A stretch of DNA of 13,900 nucleotides from Chloroflexota bacterium. GTDB lineage: Bacteria > Chloroflexota > Dehalococcoidia > SHYB01 > JACPQI01. The position numbers and the translations under genes were made by a program. The notes under the pieces are model-generated. The model was not told the origin of the DNA. It was given only the letters and a program-made list of their open reading frames with translations, and made no database searches. The DNA lies in the NCBI GenBank assembly GCA_016190545.1, contig JACPQI010000030.1:1-13900 (forward strand), read 5' to 3'. Shown in pieces: positions 1-7,245 of the stretch. The number at the start of each line of letters is the position of its first letter. Position 1 is the first letter of the stretch.

Positions 1-478
1 GGAGATCATGCGCGACAGCCGGGTGGGCAGTTTCGGCGTGGCGGCGCTCGGCCTCATGCTTCTCGTCCAGTGGTCGGCGCTGCTGGACCTGGACAAGCCC
101 GCGCGAGCCGGTGGACTCGTATTGGCCCTGTGCCTCTCGCGGTGGTGCATGGCAGCCGCTATCCGCATGTTCCCCTATGCTCGAAGGCAGGGAGCGGGCA
201 CGCCGTTCCACTCTGGCCCCTTCACGTTACCGGTCCTGGGAGCTGCGGCCATAGTCGCCGGTGGCTCCGTGCTGCTCTTCGGCCTGGGAGGGTTTGTCCT
301 GTTCGTCATCGTTACGGCAGCCGCCCTGGTTTTTGGGCGCTTCATCAGCAGCCGCATCGGCGGCCTCACGGGCGATACCTATGGAGCCATCTGCGAGGTC
401 ATGACGGCGCTGGCGCTCCTGGCGCTTGTGGCTGGGGTGGACAAGGGCTGGATGGAGCCGCTGTGGTGGCATGGCTAG
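1..478 (+). CDS. cobS: Adenosylcobinamide-GDP ribazoletransferase (cobalamin synthase), C-terminal part
   Basis: Integral membrane enzyme that joins adenosylcobinamide-GDP to alpha-ribazole (or its phosphate), the last bond-forming step of cobalamin assembly. The reading frame is open through the left edge, so the N-terminal third or so is missing; the ATG at 8 is internal, in the family motif EIMRDSRVGSFG. Near the C-terminus the family signature GGLTGDTYGAICEV is clear, between hydrophobic segments (about residues 10-30, 75-110 and 125-145 of the visible part) that fit a multi-pass membrane protein. It ends at TAG 476-478, inside the first codons of cbiB (ATG 471), which suggests translational coupling. 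The genes that follow supply its substrate, so the assignment is secure. Only the visible part can be judged intact. Confidence 0.93.
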   Translation, partial: EIMRDSRVGSFGVAALGLMLLVQWSALLDLDKPARAGGLVLALCLSRWCMAAAIRMFPYARRQGAGTPFHSGPFTLPVLGAAAIVAGGSVLLFGLGGFVLFVIVTAAALVFGRFISSRIGGLTGDTYGAICEVMTALALLALVAGVDKGWMEPLWWHG

Positions 479-1409
479 CGATGTGACAAGAGACCTGGCC
501 GTCCTCGCCCTCGCAGGCACGTTCGACGTAGCGCTGGGCGAACCGCCGGGCTTTGCTCATCCCGTCGTGTGGATGGGCAAATTTCTTCAGTTCGCCGAGC
601 GTCTTTCGCCCAGGGCCGGCGCCGCGTTGCAGTTCCTCTATGGCGCAGCCCTGGCCCTGCTCTTGCCGATCTCCTTCGCAGTAGCAGGCTACTTCGCCCT
701 GCGCGACACCGGGCTTGTCGCCTACCTGTTCGTCGGCGTGTGGCTCCTGAAGTCCACCTTCGCCGTCCGCGACCTGGCGCTAGCGGGCAGCCGGGTGCGA
801 GAGCGGCTGGAGGCAATGGACATGGACGGAGCCCGCAGCGCCCTCCGCTCCCTGGTCAGCCGCGATACCGTCGACCTCACCCCGGAGCAGGCGACCGCCG
901 CCGCAGTGGAGTCGGCAGCGGAAAACACCACCGACAGCTTCGTTGCGCCCTGGTTCTACTTCGCCCTCTTCGGCATCCCCGGCGCATTGGCCTACCGCGC
1001 CATCAACACCGTCGACAGCATGGTGGGCTATCACGGCAGGTACGAGTACCTGGGGAAGGCGGGAGCGCGCTTGGACGACCTGGCGAACTTCATCCCGGCC
1101 CGCGTTGCCGCTCTGCTCATCATCGCTGCAAGCTGGACAGGGCGACTGGACTGGCGCAACGCCTGGCGCGTGATGCGGCGCGACCACGCCCGCACGGCCA
1201 GCCCCAACGCGGGCTGGACCATGAGCGCCATGGCCGGGGCGCTGGACGTTCGACTGGAGAAGCCGGGCCATTATGCCCTCGGCGACCCCGCACAGGCGCT
1301 CACGCCCGACCTCATCAGCCGGGCCAACCAGGTCGCATTGCTGACGGCGGTGTTGTCCTTCGGGCTGACCATCGGCATACTGTGGGTACGGCATGTGGTC
1401 GTAGGGTGA
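471..1409 (+). CDS. cbiB: Adenosylcobinamide-phosphate synthase (cobinamide synthase)
   Basis: Membrane enzyme that attaches aminopropanol (phosphate) to the propionate side chain of adenosylcobyric acid, giving adenosylcobinamide (phosphate). The protein is about 312 residues, the usual length. Family motifs are visible: GEPPGFAHPVVWMGK near the N-terminus, the block ESAAENTTDSFVAPW followed by FGIPGALAYRAINTVDSMVG, and DDLANFIPAR. Several hydrophobic segments are present, including one at the C-terminus. The start was placed at ATG 471, giving MASDVTRDLAVLALAG; an in-frame ATG at 426 would add 15 residues lying entirely over cobS and fits the family less well. Start and upstream stop overlap as ATGgcTAG. 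It sits next to the decarboxylase that makes its aminopropanol phosphate substrate. In some species the same family is called CobD. Confidence 0.95.
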   Translation: MASDVTRDLAVLALAGTFDVALGEPPGFAHPVVWMGKFLQFAERLSPRAGAALQFLYGAALALLLPISFAVAGYFALRDTGLVAYLFVGVWLLKSTFAVRDLALAGSRVRERLEAMDMDGARSALRSLVSRDTVDLTPEQATAAAVESAAENTTDSFVAPWFYFALFGIPGALAYRAINTVDSMVGYHGRYEYLGKAGARLDDLANFIPARVAALLIIAASWTGRLDWRNAWRVMRRDHARTASPNAGWTMSAMAGALDVRLEKPGHYALGDPAQALTPDLISRANQVALLTAVLSFGLTIGILWVRHVVVG

Positions 1410-1414
1410 GGACA

Positions 1415-2503
1415 ATGAAGTCGGCAGTCCACGGCGGTCTCGATCTCGAAGAGCTGCGGGCGCGCGGCCTGGAGCCGGGCGAGGTGCTGGACTTCAGCTC
1501 CAACGCCAGTCCCTTAGGGCCGCCACCGGGTGTCGCGGAGGCCATCGCCGGCGTCGACCTCAGCCGCTACCCGGACCCCCAGTGCCGCGAGCTTCGCCGC
1601 GCCCTGGCCGAGCGGACAGGCGCGCCTGTGGAGCGCATCCTGGTCGGCAACGGCTCCAGCGAGCTTATTTCGCTACTGGCCTGGGCCTATGCTGGCCCCG
1701 GTGCCATCGCTCTGGTGCTCAGCCCTACCTTCAGCGAGTACAGCATCGCCTGTAGGGCAACGGGCGCTCAAGCAGCGCAGGTGACGGCGAAGGAGGAGCG
1801 CGGCTTCCTCTGGGACATGGAAGAGGTCAGCGAGACCATCGCCCGTCAGAAGCCATCGCTGGTCTTTCTCTGCAACCCCAACAGTCCCACAGGCGTTTAC
1901 CTGCCGCAGCGCGAGGTGGCGGCGCTCATTGGAGCCGCCGCGCCCGCAACCCTGGTGCTGGACGAAGCCTTTGTCGCCTTCGTCGAGCAGCCGTGGGACG
2001 CGCTGCCGCTGCTGGAGCGCGGCAACATCGTCGTGGTGCGGTCGCTGACCAAGGAGTTCGCCATCGCCGGGCTGCGACTGGGCTATCTGGTGGCGCGGGA
2101 AGACGTAGCCGACCGGCTGGCGGCGCTACAGCCGCGCTGGAGCGTGAACGCCCTGGCCCAGACCGCTGGGCTGGCGGCGCTGCGCGACCAGGGCTACCCG
2201 GAGCGCATGCGACGCCTCGTCCGCGAAGCGAAGGCGTACTTGGAACGAGAGTTGTGTGCGCTGGGCCTTGCTGTGACGCCGTCGCATGCCGACTTCCTGT
2301 TGGTGAAAGTGGGCGACGCAGCCCGCATGCGCGATGCCCTGCTTGAGCGCCGCATCGCCGTCCGCGACTGCGCCTCCTTCGGGCTGCCGCAGCATATCCG
2401 CATCGCCGCGCGCGCGTCGCCGGAGTGCCGGCGACTTGTAGCGGCGCTGAAGGAAGCCCTCGCGGCGACCCGACTGCATCGCAAAGGGACGATTCATGCC
2501 TAG
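1415..2503 (+). CDS. cobD: L-threonine-O-3-phosphate decarboxylase (PLP-dependent)
   Basis: Fold-type I PLP enzyme that decarboxylates L-threonine-O-3-phosphate to (R)-1-amino-2-propanol O-2-phosphate, the linker of the nucleotide loop. The 362-residue protein starts MKSAVHGG and has the early signature LDFSSNASPLGPPPGV. In the middle it has FLCNPNSPTGVY and the acid motif VLDEAFVAF. The PLP-binding lysine is Lys213 in SLTKEFAIAGLRLGY. The start at ATG 1415 is preceded by GGTGAGG and lies 5 bases after the cbiB stop. The closest alternative is histidinol-phosphate aminotransferase, which shares the fold; the cobalamin neighbours and the pduX-like kinase that would make its substrate favour the decarboxylase. 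Naming differs between species: Salmonella calls it cobD, while cobC is used in aerobic-pathway organisms. Confidence 0.9.
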   Translation: MKSAVHGGLDLEELRARGLEPGEVLDFSSNASPLGPPPGVAEAIAGVDLSRYPDPQCRELRRALAERTGAPVERILVGNGSSELISLLAWAYAGPGAIALVLSPTFSEYSIACRATGAQAAQVTAKEERGFLWDMEEVSETIARQKPSLVFLCNPNSPTGVYLPQREVAALIGAAAPATLVLDEAFVAFVEQPWDALPLLERGNIVVVRSLTKEFAIAGLRLGYLVAREDVADRLAALQPRWSVNALAQTAGLAALRDQGYPERMRRLVREAKAYLERELCALGLAVTPSHADFLLVKVGDAARMRDALLERRIAVRDCASFGLPQHIRIAARASPECRRLVAALKEALAATRLHRKGTIHA

Positions 2504-4019
2504 CAAGGTCCTTATGGTCCAGGGCACCGCATCGAGCGCGGGCAAGAGCACGCTCGTGGCCGCCCTGTGCCGCATCTTCAAGCAGGACGGCTGGCGCGTC
2601 GCCCCCTTCAAGGCCCAAAACATGTCCAACAACTCCTATGTGACAGTGGGCGGCGGCGAGATGGGCCGGGCACAGGTGGCCCAGGCCCAGGCGGCGGGCG
2701 TGGAGCCGCACGTTGACATGAACCCCATCCTGCTCAAGCCGGAAGCGGACAGCCGCTCCCAGGTAGTGGTGCACGGACGACCCATCGGGACGGTGCCCGC
2801 CCGCGACTACTATGCGCTCAAGCCGGAGCTGTGGGGCAGCGTCACCGCCTCCCTGGACCGGCTACAGCGGCGCTATGACATCGTGGTGATGGAAGGCGCT
2901 GGAAGCCCGGCGGAGATCAACCTGAAGCACGGCGATATCGTGAATATGCGGGTGGCGCTCCATGCCCGGTCGCCCGTGCTGCTCGTGGGCGACATCGACA
3001 AGGGAGGAGTGTTCGCCTCGCTGCTTGGCACCCTCATGCTGCTTGAGCCGCAGGAGCGCGACCTGGTGCGCGGCCTCATCGTCAACAAGTTCCGGGGCGA
3101 CCTTTCCCTGCTCCAACCCGGCTTGCGGATGCTGGAGGAGCGGGCGGGCGTGCCCGTGGCCGGCGTGGTGCCGTACCTTGCCAACATGCGCATCGCGGAG
3201 GAGGACGCCGTGACCCTGGAAAGGCCAGAGTCTCAACCTGCAGCGACGTCGCTGCTCGACATCGCCGTCATCCGCCTGCAGCGCATCTCCAACTTCGATG
3301 ACTTCGACCCCCTGGCGCACGAGGCGGGCGTGGGTGTGCGCTACGTCGCGGACGCATCAGACCTGGGCGAGCCCGACCTCATTATTCTGCCCGGCACCAA
3401 GGCGACTATTGCCGACCTGGCCTTTCTGCGGGAGAGCGGTCTGGCACAGCGCATCGCTACGCTGGCACAAAAGGGCGTGGCGGCCATCGGCATCTGCGGC
3501 GGCTACCAGATGCTGGGGAACGTCATCGAGGACCCCTTCGGCGTGGAGTCGCCACAGCGCACCGTCCAGGGCCTGGGGCTGCTGCCCGTGCACACCGTCT
3601 TCGGCCGCGACAAGGCGACGCATCAGGTGACGGGCCGCGTGGCGAGAGCGGAAGGTCTGCTCGCGCACGCGCCCGGCGACACCTTCACGGGCTATGAGAT
3701 ACACATGGGCGTCACGACGCTGGAGCGGGGCACGCCCGTCCTCGCGCTCAACCGACGTTCACAAGGCGAGCAGCCGCATCCTGACGGCGCCCTCAACAAG
3801 GCTGGCACCGTGTTCGGCTGCTACGTCCACGGCCTCTTCCACAACACCCACCTGCGGCGGGCTATCCTAGGCTGGCTGGCGGCGCGGAAGGGCGTGTCGC
3901 TGCCCGCAAGCCCTGAGCGCAGCCTTGACCAGGAGTACGATACACTGGCGGAAGCGGTGCGGCGGAGTCTGGACATGGCCCTGGTGTACCGCATGACCGG
4001 ACTGGAGATGCCGAAGTGA
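2496..4019 (+). CDS. cobQ: Cobyric acid synthase (glutamine-hydrolysing)
   Basis: Cytosolic amidotransferase that amidates side chains b, d, e and g of adenosylcobyrinic acid a,c-diamide using ATP and glutamine, producing adenosylcobyric acid. Length 507 residues, typical of CobQ/CbiP. The N-terminal synthetase domain (about 1-235) has the nucleotide-binding stretch GTASSAGKST (10-19), then FKAQNMSNNSYVT, MEGAGSPAEINL (from about 132) and GDIDKGGVFASLLGT. The C-terminal class I-like glutaminase domain (about 255-490) has the nucleophile Cys334 in GICGGYQMLG and the catalytic His445 in YVHGLFHN. The ATG at 2496 overlaps the preceding stop as ATGccTAG. Nothing looks damaged. It delivers the substrate of CbiB encoded two genes upstream. 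Confidence 0.96.
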   Translation: MPSKVLMVQGTASSAGKSTLVAALCRIFKQDGWRVAPFKAQNMSNNSYVTVGGGEMGRAQVAQAQAAGVEPHVDMNPILLKPEADSRSQVVVHGRPIGTVPARDYYALKPELWGSVTASLDRLQRRYDIVVMEGAGSPAEINLKHGDIVNMRVALHARSPVLLVGDIDKGGVFASLLGTLMLLEPQERDLVRGLIVNKFRGDLSLLQPGLRMLEERAGVPVAGVVPYLANMRIAEEDAVTLERPESQPAATSLLDIAVIRLQRISNFDDFDPLAHEAGVGVRYVADASDLGEPDLIILPGTKATIADLAFLRESGLAQRIATLAQKGVAAIGICGGYQMLGNVIEDPFGVESPQRTVQGLGLLPVHTVFGRDKATHQVTGRVARAEGLLAHAPGDTFTGYEIHMGVTTLERGTPVLALNRRSQGEQPHPDGALNKAGTVFGCYVHGLFHNTHLRRAILGWLAARKGVSLPASPERSLDQEYDTLAEAVRRSLDMALVYRMTGLEMPK

Positions 4020-4600
4020 AGGATCTCATCTTAGTCCTCGGCGGGGCGCGGGCCGGCAAGAGCGGCTTCGCCCAGCGCCTGGCTGCCGCCCGCTCTCGGC
4101 GTGGCGGCGTGCTGTTCGTGGCGACGGCGGAGGCGGGCGACGACGAGATGAGCAGTCGTATCAAGCGTCACCAACAGTCGCGGCCCCAGCGGTGGGTGAC
4201 GCTAGAAGAGCCACGCGATGTGGTGGGACGGCTGGCCGCTGTGCGCCCGGCGCCCGCCGTGGTCCTTCTAGACTGCCTCACGTTGTGGGCCTCCAACTTG
4301 CTCCTGTCCCCGCTTCCAGCGCGTGGTAAAGCGCCTACTGCCGCAGCGCTAGAGCGCGGCCAGCGTCGTGTGGCGCGGGAGGTGGAGCGATTGCTGCGCT
4401 GGTATGAACGCAGCGACGCATCGCTGGTGGTGGTCAGTAACGAGGTGGGCCTGGGCATCGTGCCCGCCGACCCGCTGACCCGGGCCTACCGCGATGCCCT
4501 GGGCAACGCGAACCAGCGCATCGCGGAGTGGGCTGACCGGGTCTATCTGCTCATTGCTGGCATCCCGCTGGAGATAAAAGCAACGGGTACACTGCTGTAG
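4016..4600 (+). CDS. cobU: Bifunctional adenosylcobinamide kinase / adenosylcobinamide-phosphate guanylyltransferase
   Basis: Phosphorylates adenosylcobinamide and then transfers GMP to give adenosylcobinamide-GDP, the substrate of CobS. The protein has 194 residues, slightly above the classical size of about 180. Walker A is GGARAGKS (residues 9-16). The guanylylated histidine expected from Salmonella CobU matches His52 in RIKRHQQSRP. The motifs VLLDCLTLWASNLL and VSNEVGLGIVPADPLTRAYRD are complete. The start is GTG 4016 in a GTGA overlap with the cobQ stop; no ATG fits, since Walker A would be lost. A short insertion with SPLPARGKAPTAAALERG follows the DCLTLW motif, in a place where the family varies in length. 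The operon position supports the assignment. Confidence 0.95.
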   Translation: MKDLILVLGGARAGKSGFAQRLAAARSRRGGVLFVATAEAGDDEMSSRIKRHQQSRPQRWVTLEEPRDVVGRLAAVRPAPAVVLLDCLTLWASNLLLSPLPARGKAPTAAALERGQRRVAREVERLLRWYERSDASLVVVSNEVGLGIVPADPLTRAYRDALGNANQRIAEWADRVYLLIAGIPLEIKATGTLL

Positions 4601-4604
4601 GTCT

Positions 4605-5624
4605 ATGACGCAGCGCCGACCATCCCCTGTGTCAGGAGCGCCCTCGGCTGTCAGGCGGGCTTCCGTCGCCATGCCGGGCACCTGCGGCGAGCTGGTGCAA
4701 GGACAGGCCGACGGCCTCCGCTTCCATGTGTCCTGCCCCATCGAACTTTACAGCGTCGTGACCGTCACCCTCACCTACGGGACACCCTATATTGATGCTC
4801 CTCCAGGGAAAGAGAAGGCGAAAGCCGCCGTCGCCGCCACCCTGAGCTACATGGTGCTTTCGTGCGGCGCCATGCTGAGCATCGAGAGCGCGCTGCCACC
4901 CGGCAAAGGCATGGCGAGCAGCACGGCGGACGTGGCCGGCGCGGTCTGGGCCACCGCACAGGCTGCGGGCCGCAGCCTCTCCACAGCAGAGATGGCGCGT
5001 CTCGCCGTGAGCATTGAGCCGACCAACGGCACACTGTTCCCCGGTCTGACGCTCTTCGATCATCGCGAAGGAAAGGCCGTGGATCTGCTGGGAGAGCCGC
5101 CGCCGCTGGCTGTGCTGGCGTTGGACTTCGGCGGCACAGTGGACTCAGTGGCATTCAATCAGCAGGACATCGCGGCCCAACTTGCCGCGAACGAGCCTGC
5201 CACCCGAGAAGCGCTGGCGCTGCTGCGCGATGGGCTGCGCCGGCAGGACTGCGGTCTCATCGGACGGGCCGCCACGATGAGCGCCCAGGCCAATCAGGTC
5301 ATTCTTTTGAAGCCGCAGCTAGACGATGTCATCGCCTTCGCCCGCGAGACGGGCGCTTACGGCGTATGCGCCGCTCACAGCGGGACGGTGCTGGGGCTGC
5401 TCGTCAGCCCCGAACAAGACCTGGCAGCGTTGGAAGCGCAGGCGCGCGCCTTCCTGCCCAGCCTGCAACAGGCCTGGCGATGCCGGGTCATTGGAGGGGG
5501 CCGCGCTCTCCCTCTGCCGCATCCTCTATACTATCGCCGTGGCCGTGAAGCAGCGACAGTTGGAAGGCGAGGCGAAGGCGACCTACGTCGCCTCCATGTT
5601 CGCCCGCATCGCCCGACGTTATGA
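4605..5624 (+). CDS. pduX: L-threonine kinase, PduX-like (GHMP kinase family)
   Basis: Predicted to phosphorylate L-threonine to L-threonine-O-3-phosphate, feeding the decarboxylase encoded at 1415. GHMP-kinase features are clear: the N-terminal motif MPGTCGELVQGQ (residues 23-34) with FHVSCPIELY after it, the phosphate-binding motif LPPGKGMASSTADVAGA (from residue 97), and the PduX-type block IEPTNGTLFPGLTLFDH, then LDFGGTVDSVAFN. The start at ATG 4605 is 4 bases after cobU and has no clear Shine-Dalgarno sequence; an ATG at 4671 would cut the first strand. The 339-residue frame is about 40 longer than Salmonella PduX, and the arginine-rich end (after about residue 312) overlaps ubiE in another frame. 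Either the two genes truly overlap or a frameshift near 5500-5540 extends this frame. Confidence 0.87.
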   Translation: MTQRRPSPVSGAPSAVRRASVAMPGTCGELVQGQADGLRFHVSCPIELYSVVTVTLTYGTPYIDAPPGKEKAKAAVAATLSYMVLSCGAMLSIESALPPGKGMASSTADVAGAVWATAQAAGRSLSTAEMARLAVSIEPTNGTLFPGLTLFDHREGKAVDLLGEPPPLAVLALDFGGTVDSVAFNQQDIAAQLAANEPATREALALLRDGLRRQDCGLIGRAATMSAQANQVILLKPQLDDVIAFARETGAYGVCAAHSGTVLGLLVSPEQDLAALEAQARAFLPSLQQAWRCRVIGGGRALPLPHPLYYRRGREAATVGRRGEGDLRRLHVRPHRPTL

Positions 5625-6273
5625 CCTGCTCAACACGGTGATGACGGGCGGCAGGCACCGGGCCTGGAAGCGTCTCACCGTCGACATCGCCCTCGCCAAT
5701 AGTACCGGCCCGGCTTTGGACATCGCCACCGGCACCGGCGACCTGGCCCTGGAGCTGGCGAGGCGGCGCGGCGTCCGGCCCGTGGTGGGCCTGGACATCG
5801 TGCCTGACATGCTTGCGATTGCCCAGGCGAAGGCCCGGCCTCGGCGCCGCAGTCGCAACATGGCGTGGGTGCAGGGCGATGCCCTTTGCTTGCCGTTCCC
5901 TGACGACACCTTCGCCTGTGCGGTGTGCGGCTTCAGCCTGCGCAATGTGACGGATATCCAGCAAGCACTCACGGAGATGGCGCGAGTCGTCCGGCCAGGC
6001 GGCAGGGTGGTGAGTCTGGAACTGACGCCGCTGCGCAAGGGCAGGCTTTCGTCCAGGGTCGTCCGGTTCTATTTCCATCGCATTGTGCCCGTACTTGGCA
6101 CAATACTGGCTGGCGACCACGAGGCCTATACCTATCTGCCCAACTCCGTCGAGCGCTTCCCCTCCGCTCATAACCTGAGGGAGATGTACGACAAAGCGGG
6201 CCTGACTGCTGTGGGATACCGCAAGGTGGGCTTGGGCGTCGTCGCTGTCCATTGGGGTACGAAGCCCACGTAA
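5545..6273 (+). CDS. ubiE: Demethylmenaquinone / ubiquinone C-methyltransferase, UbiE/MenG family
   Basis: SAM-dependent methyltransferase expected to methylate the ring of demethylmenaquinone in the last step of menaquinone synthesis. About 242 residues, the family length. Visible motifs are MFARIARRYDLLNTVMTGG near the N-terminus, the SAM loop LDIATGTGDLALEL, GFSLRNVTDIQQALTEM, and the family C-terminal signature GDHEAYTYLPNSVERFP. The start is uncertain: GTG 5545 gives MKQRQLEGEAKATYV, GTG 5539 adds two residues, and ATG 5596 would remove conserved N-terminal sequence. None has a good ribosome-binding site, which fits coupling to pduX, whose frame runs to 5624 and overlaps by about 80 bases. 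A quinone gene at the end of a cobalamin operon has no evident pathway logic, so co-transcription may be incidental. Confidence 0.9.
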   Translation: MKQRQLEGEAKATYVASMFARIARRYDLLNTVMTGGRHRAWKRLTVDIALANSTGPALDIATGTGDLALELARRRGVRPVVGLDIVPDMLAIAQAKARPRRRSRNMAWVQGDALCLPFPDDTFACAVCGFSLRNVTDIQQALTEMARVVRPGGRVVSLELTPLRKGRLSSRVVRFYFHRIVPVLGTILAGDHEAYTYLPNSVERFPSAHNLREMYDKAGLTAVGYRKVGLGVVAVHWGTKPT

Positions 6274-6286
6274 GCGCTGCTCAAGC

Positions 6287-6315
6287 CTGCCGACCGCTTT
6301 CCACGTTGGTATAAT
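6287..6315 (+). promoter_or_regulatory. Candidate sigma70-type promoter for the hydrolase
   Basis: A perfect TATAAT lies at 6310-6315 in the gap after ubiE. The sequence 17 bases upstream, CTGCCG at 6287-6292, is a poor -35 (three of six consensus positions). Transcription would start near 6321-6323, which is where the short ORF at 6323 begins. The -10 box is clear, but promoter activity is inferred. Confidence 0.5.
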
Positions 6316-6322
6316 CCCCCGC

Positions 6323-6370
6323 ATGAACGAACGGCTGTCACGATCTTCCCCACCTGAGAGCGCAGCGTGA
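6323..6370 (+). CDS. Possible 15-codon leader ORF before the hydrolase
   Basis: An ATG lies 7 bases after the TATAAT box, so a transcript from that promoter would begin at or next to this codon and the ORF would be read from a leaderless end. It encodes MNERLSRSSPPESAA and ends with TGA 6368-6370, which overlaps the GTG start of the hydrolase as GTGA, the same coupling pattern seen at cobQ/cobU. It contains no attenuator-like run of one amino acid. It may simply be a chance frame that carries ribosomes to the weakly signalled GTG start. Confidence 0.25.
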   Translation: MNERLSRSSPPESAA

Positions 6371-7236
6371 GCGACGGTCACTTTTTCGTGGGCGATCCGC
6401 CCCACCAGATGTATGTGGAGTACCGGCTGGCCCGCCAGAAGAGGTTCCTCCATCCGCTGGTCCTCATTCATGGCGGCTTCAACACCGGAACGGCCTACGG
6501 CACCACGCCCGATGGCAGGCCGGGCTGGGCCGCGCTGTTTCCTGACATGGGCTTTGACACCTATGTGGTGGATCTGCCAGGCCACGGGCGTTCTGGCGAC
6601 CCGCCGGATTTCGCCCGCCTTTCCCTGCTGACCTATGTGGAGCGCACGGTGCAACTGCTTCGCAAACTGGACGGCGCGGTGGCCATGGGCCATAGTATGG
6701 GCGGCGGCGTACTGTGGAAGGCCGCCGAGGCCCTCTACCAGCAAGGGGAGTCGCGATTGCTCAAAGCCGCCATCGGCCTGGCGCCATCACCCACGGCCAA
6801 CATGCGGAAGCGGGCTGCCCCACCCCGTCCTGAAGACCGCCCCATGTATCCCAACAAGGCCGGTTCCCTCGAGTTTCTTTCCCGGCAGTCGCAACGTTTT
6901 CCCCGGTCTTGCTTCGACGAATACTTCAAGAGCACGGTGCCGGAGAGCGCCCGCGCCGTGAACGAGGTGATGGATGCTCACGGGACGGAGACCACTGCCG
7001 TATGCAGCCCGCACATCCTTGACGGCGTTCCCGCTCTGGTCCTGTGCGGCGACGAGGAGAAGGAGCACCTCATCGACCGCGAGAAAACGGCGGCGTTCCT
7101 GGGCATTCCCGCCTACCGGCTGGGAAGGGACTGGGGCCTGCCCGGCCACGGTCACATGCTCATCATGGAGTTCGGCAACGAGGAGATCGCGCGCAGGCTG
7201 GCCGAATGGCTTATAGCCAATGTGAAAGGGCCTTAG
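6367..7236 (+). CDS. Alpha/beta-hydrolase fold protein
   Basis: Predicted soluble hydrolase of unknown substrate, 289 residues. The fold landmarks are in order: the oxyanion-hole motif HGG at residue 35 (LVLIHGGFNTG), VVDLPGHGRSGDPP, the nucleophile elbow GHSMGG with Ser110, a candidate acid Asp229 in LVLCGDEE, and a candidate base His261 or His263 in PGHGHMLIMEF. A cap region around residues 125-205 rich in Pro, Arg and charged residues separates the nucleophile from the acid. There is no signal peptide or membrane segment. The GTG start at 6367 gives MSDGHFFVGDPP; there is no strong Shine-Dalgarno. The gene has its own candidate promoter and converges on the LysR-type gene, with 9 bases between the two stop codons. 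Esterase, lactonase and C-C hydrolase activities are all possible. Confidence 0.82.
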   Translation: MSDGHFFVGDPPHQMYVEYRLARQKRFLHPLVLIHGGFNTGTAYGTTPDGRPGWAALFPDMGFDTYVVDLPGHGRSGDPPDFARLSLLTYVERTVQLLRKLDGAVAMGHSMGGGVLWKAAEALYQQGESRLLKAAIGLAPSPTANMRKRAAPPRPEDRPMYPNKAGSLEFLSRQSQRFPRSCFDEYFKSTVPESARAVNEVMDAHGTETTAVCSPHILDGVPALVLCGDEEKEHLIDREKTAAFLGIPAYRLGRDWGLPGHGHMLIMEFGNEEIARRLAEWLIANVKGP

Positions 7237-7245
7237 CTGAACCGG

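Noticed and set aside
569..1414. Long open frame upstream of and joined to the decarboxylase frame
   Set aside because: This part lies over cbiB in another frame and is an Arg/Pro/Gly-rich shadow; the real decarboxylase start is ATG 1415 with its own Shine-Dalgarno sequence.
5488..6744. Minus-strand open frame of 418 codons over ubiE and the hydrolase
   Set aside because: It is antisense to two well-supported genes and its translation is a His/Arg/Gly-rich composition artefact of high GC.
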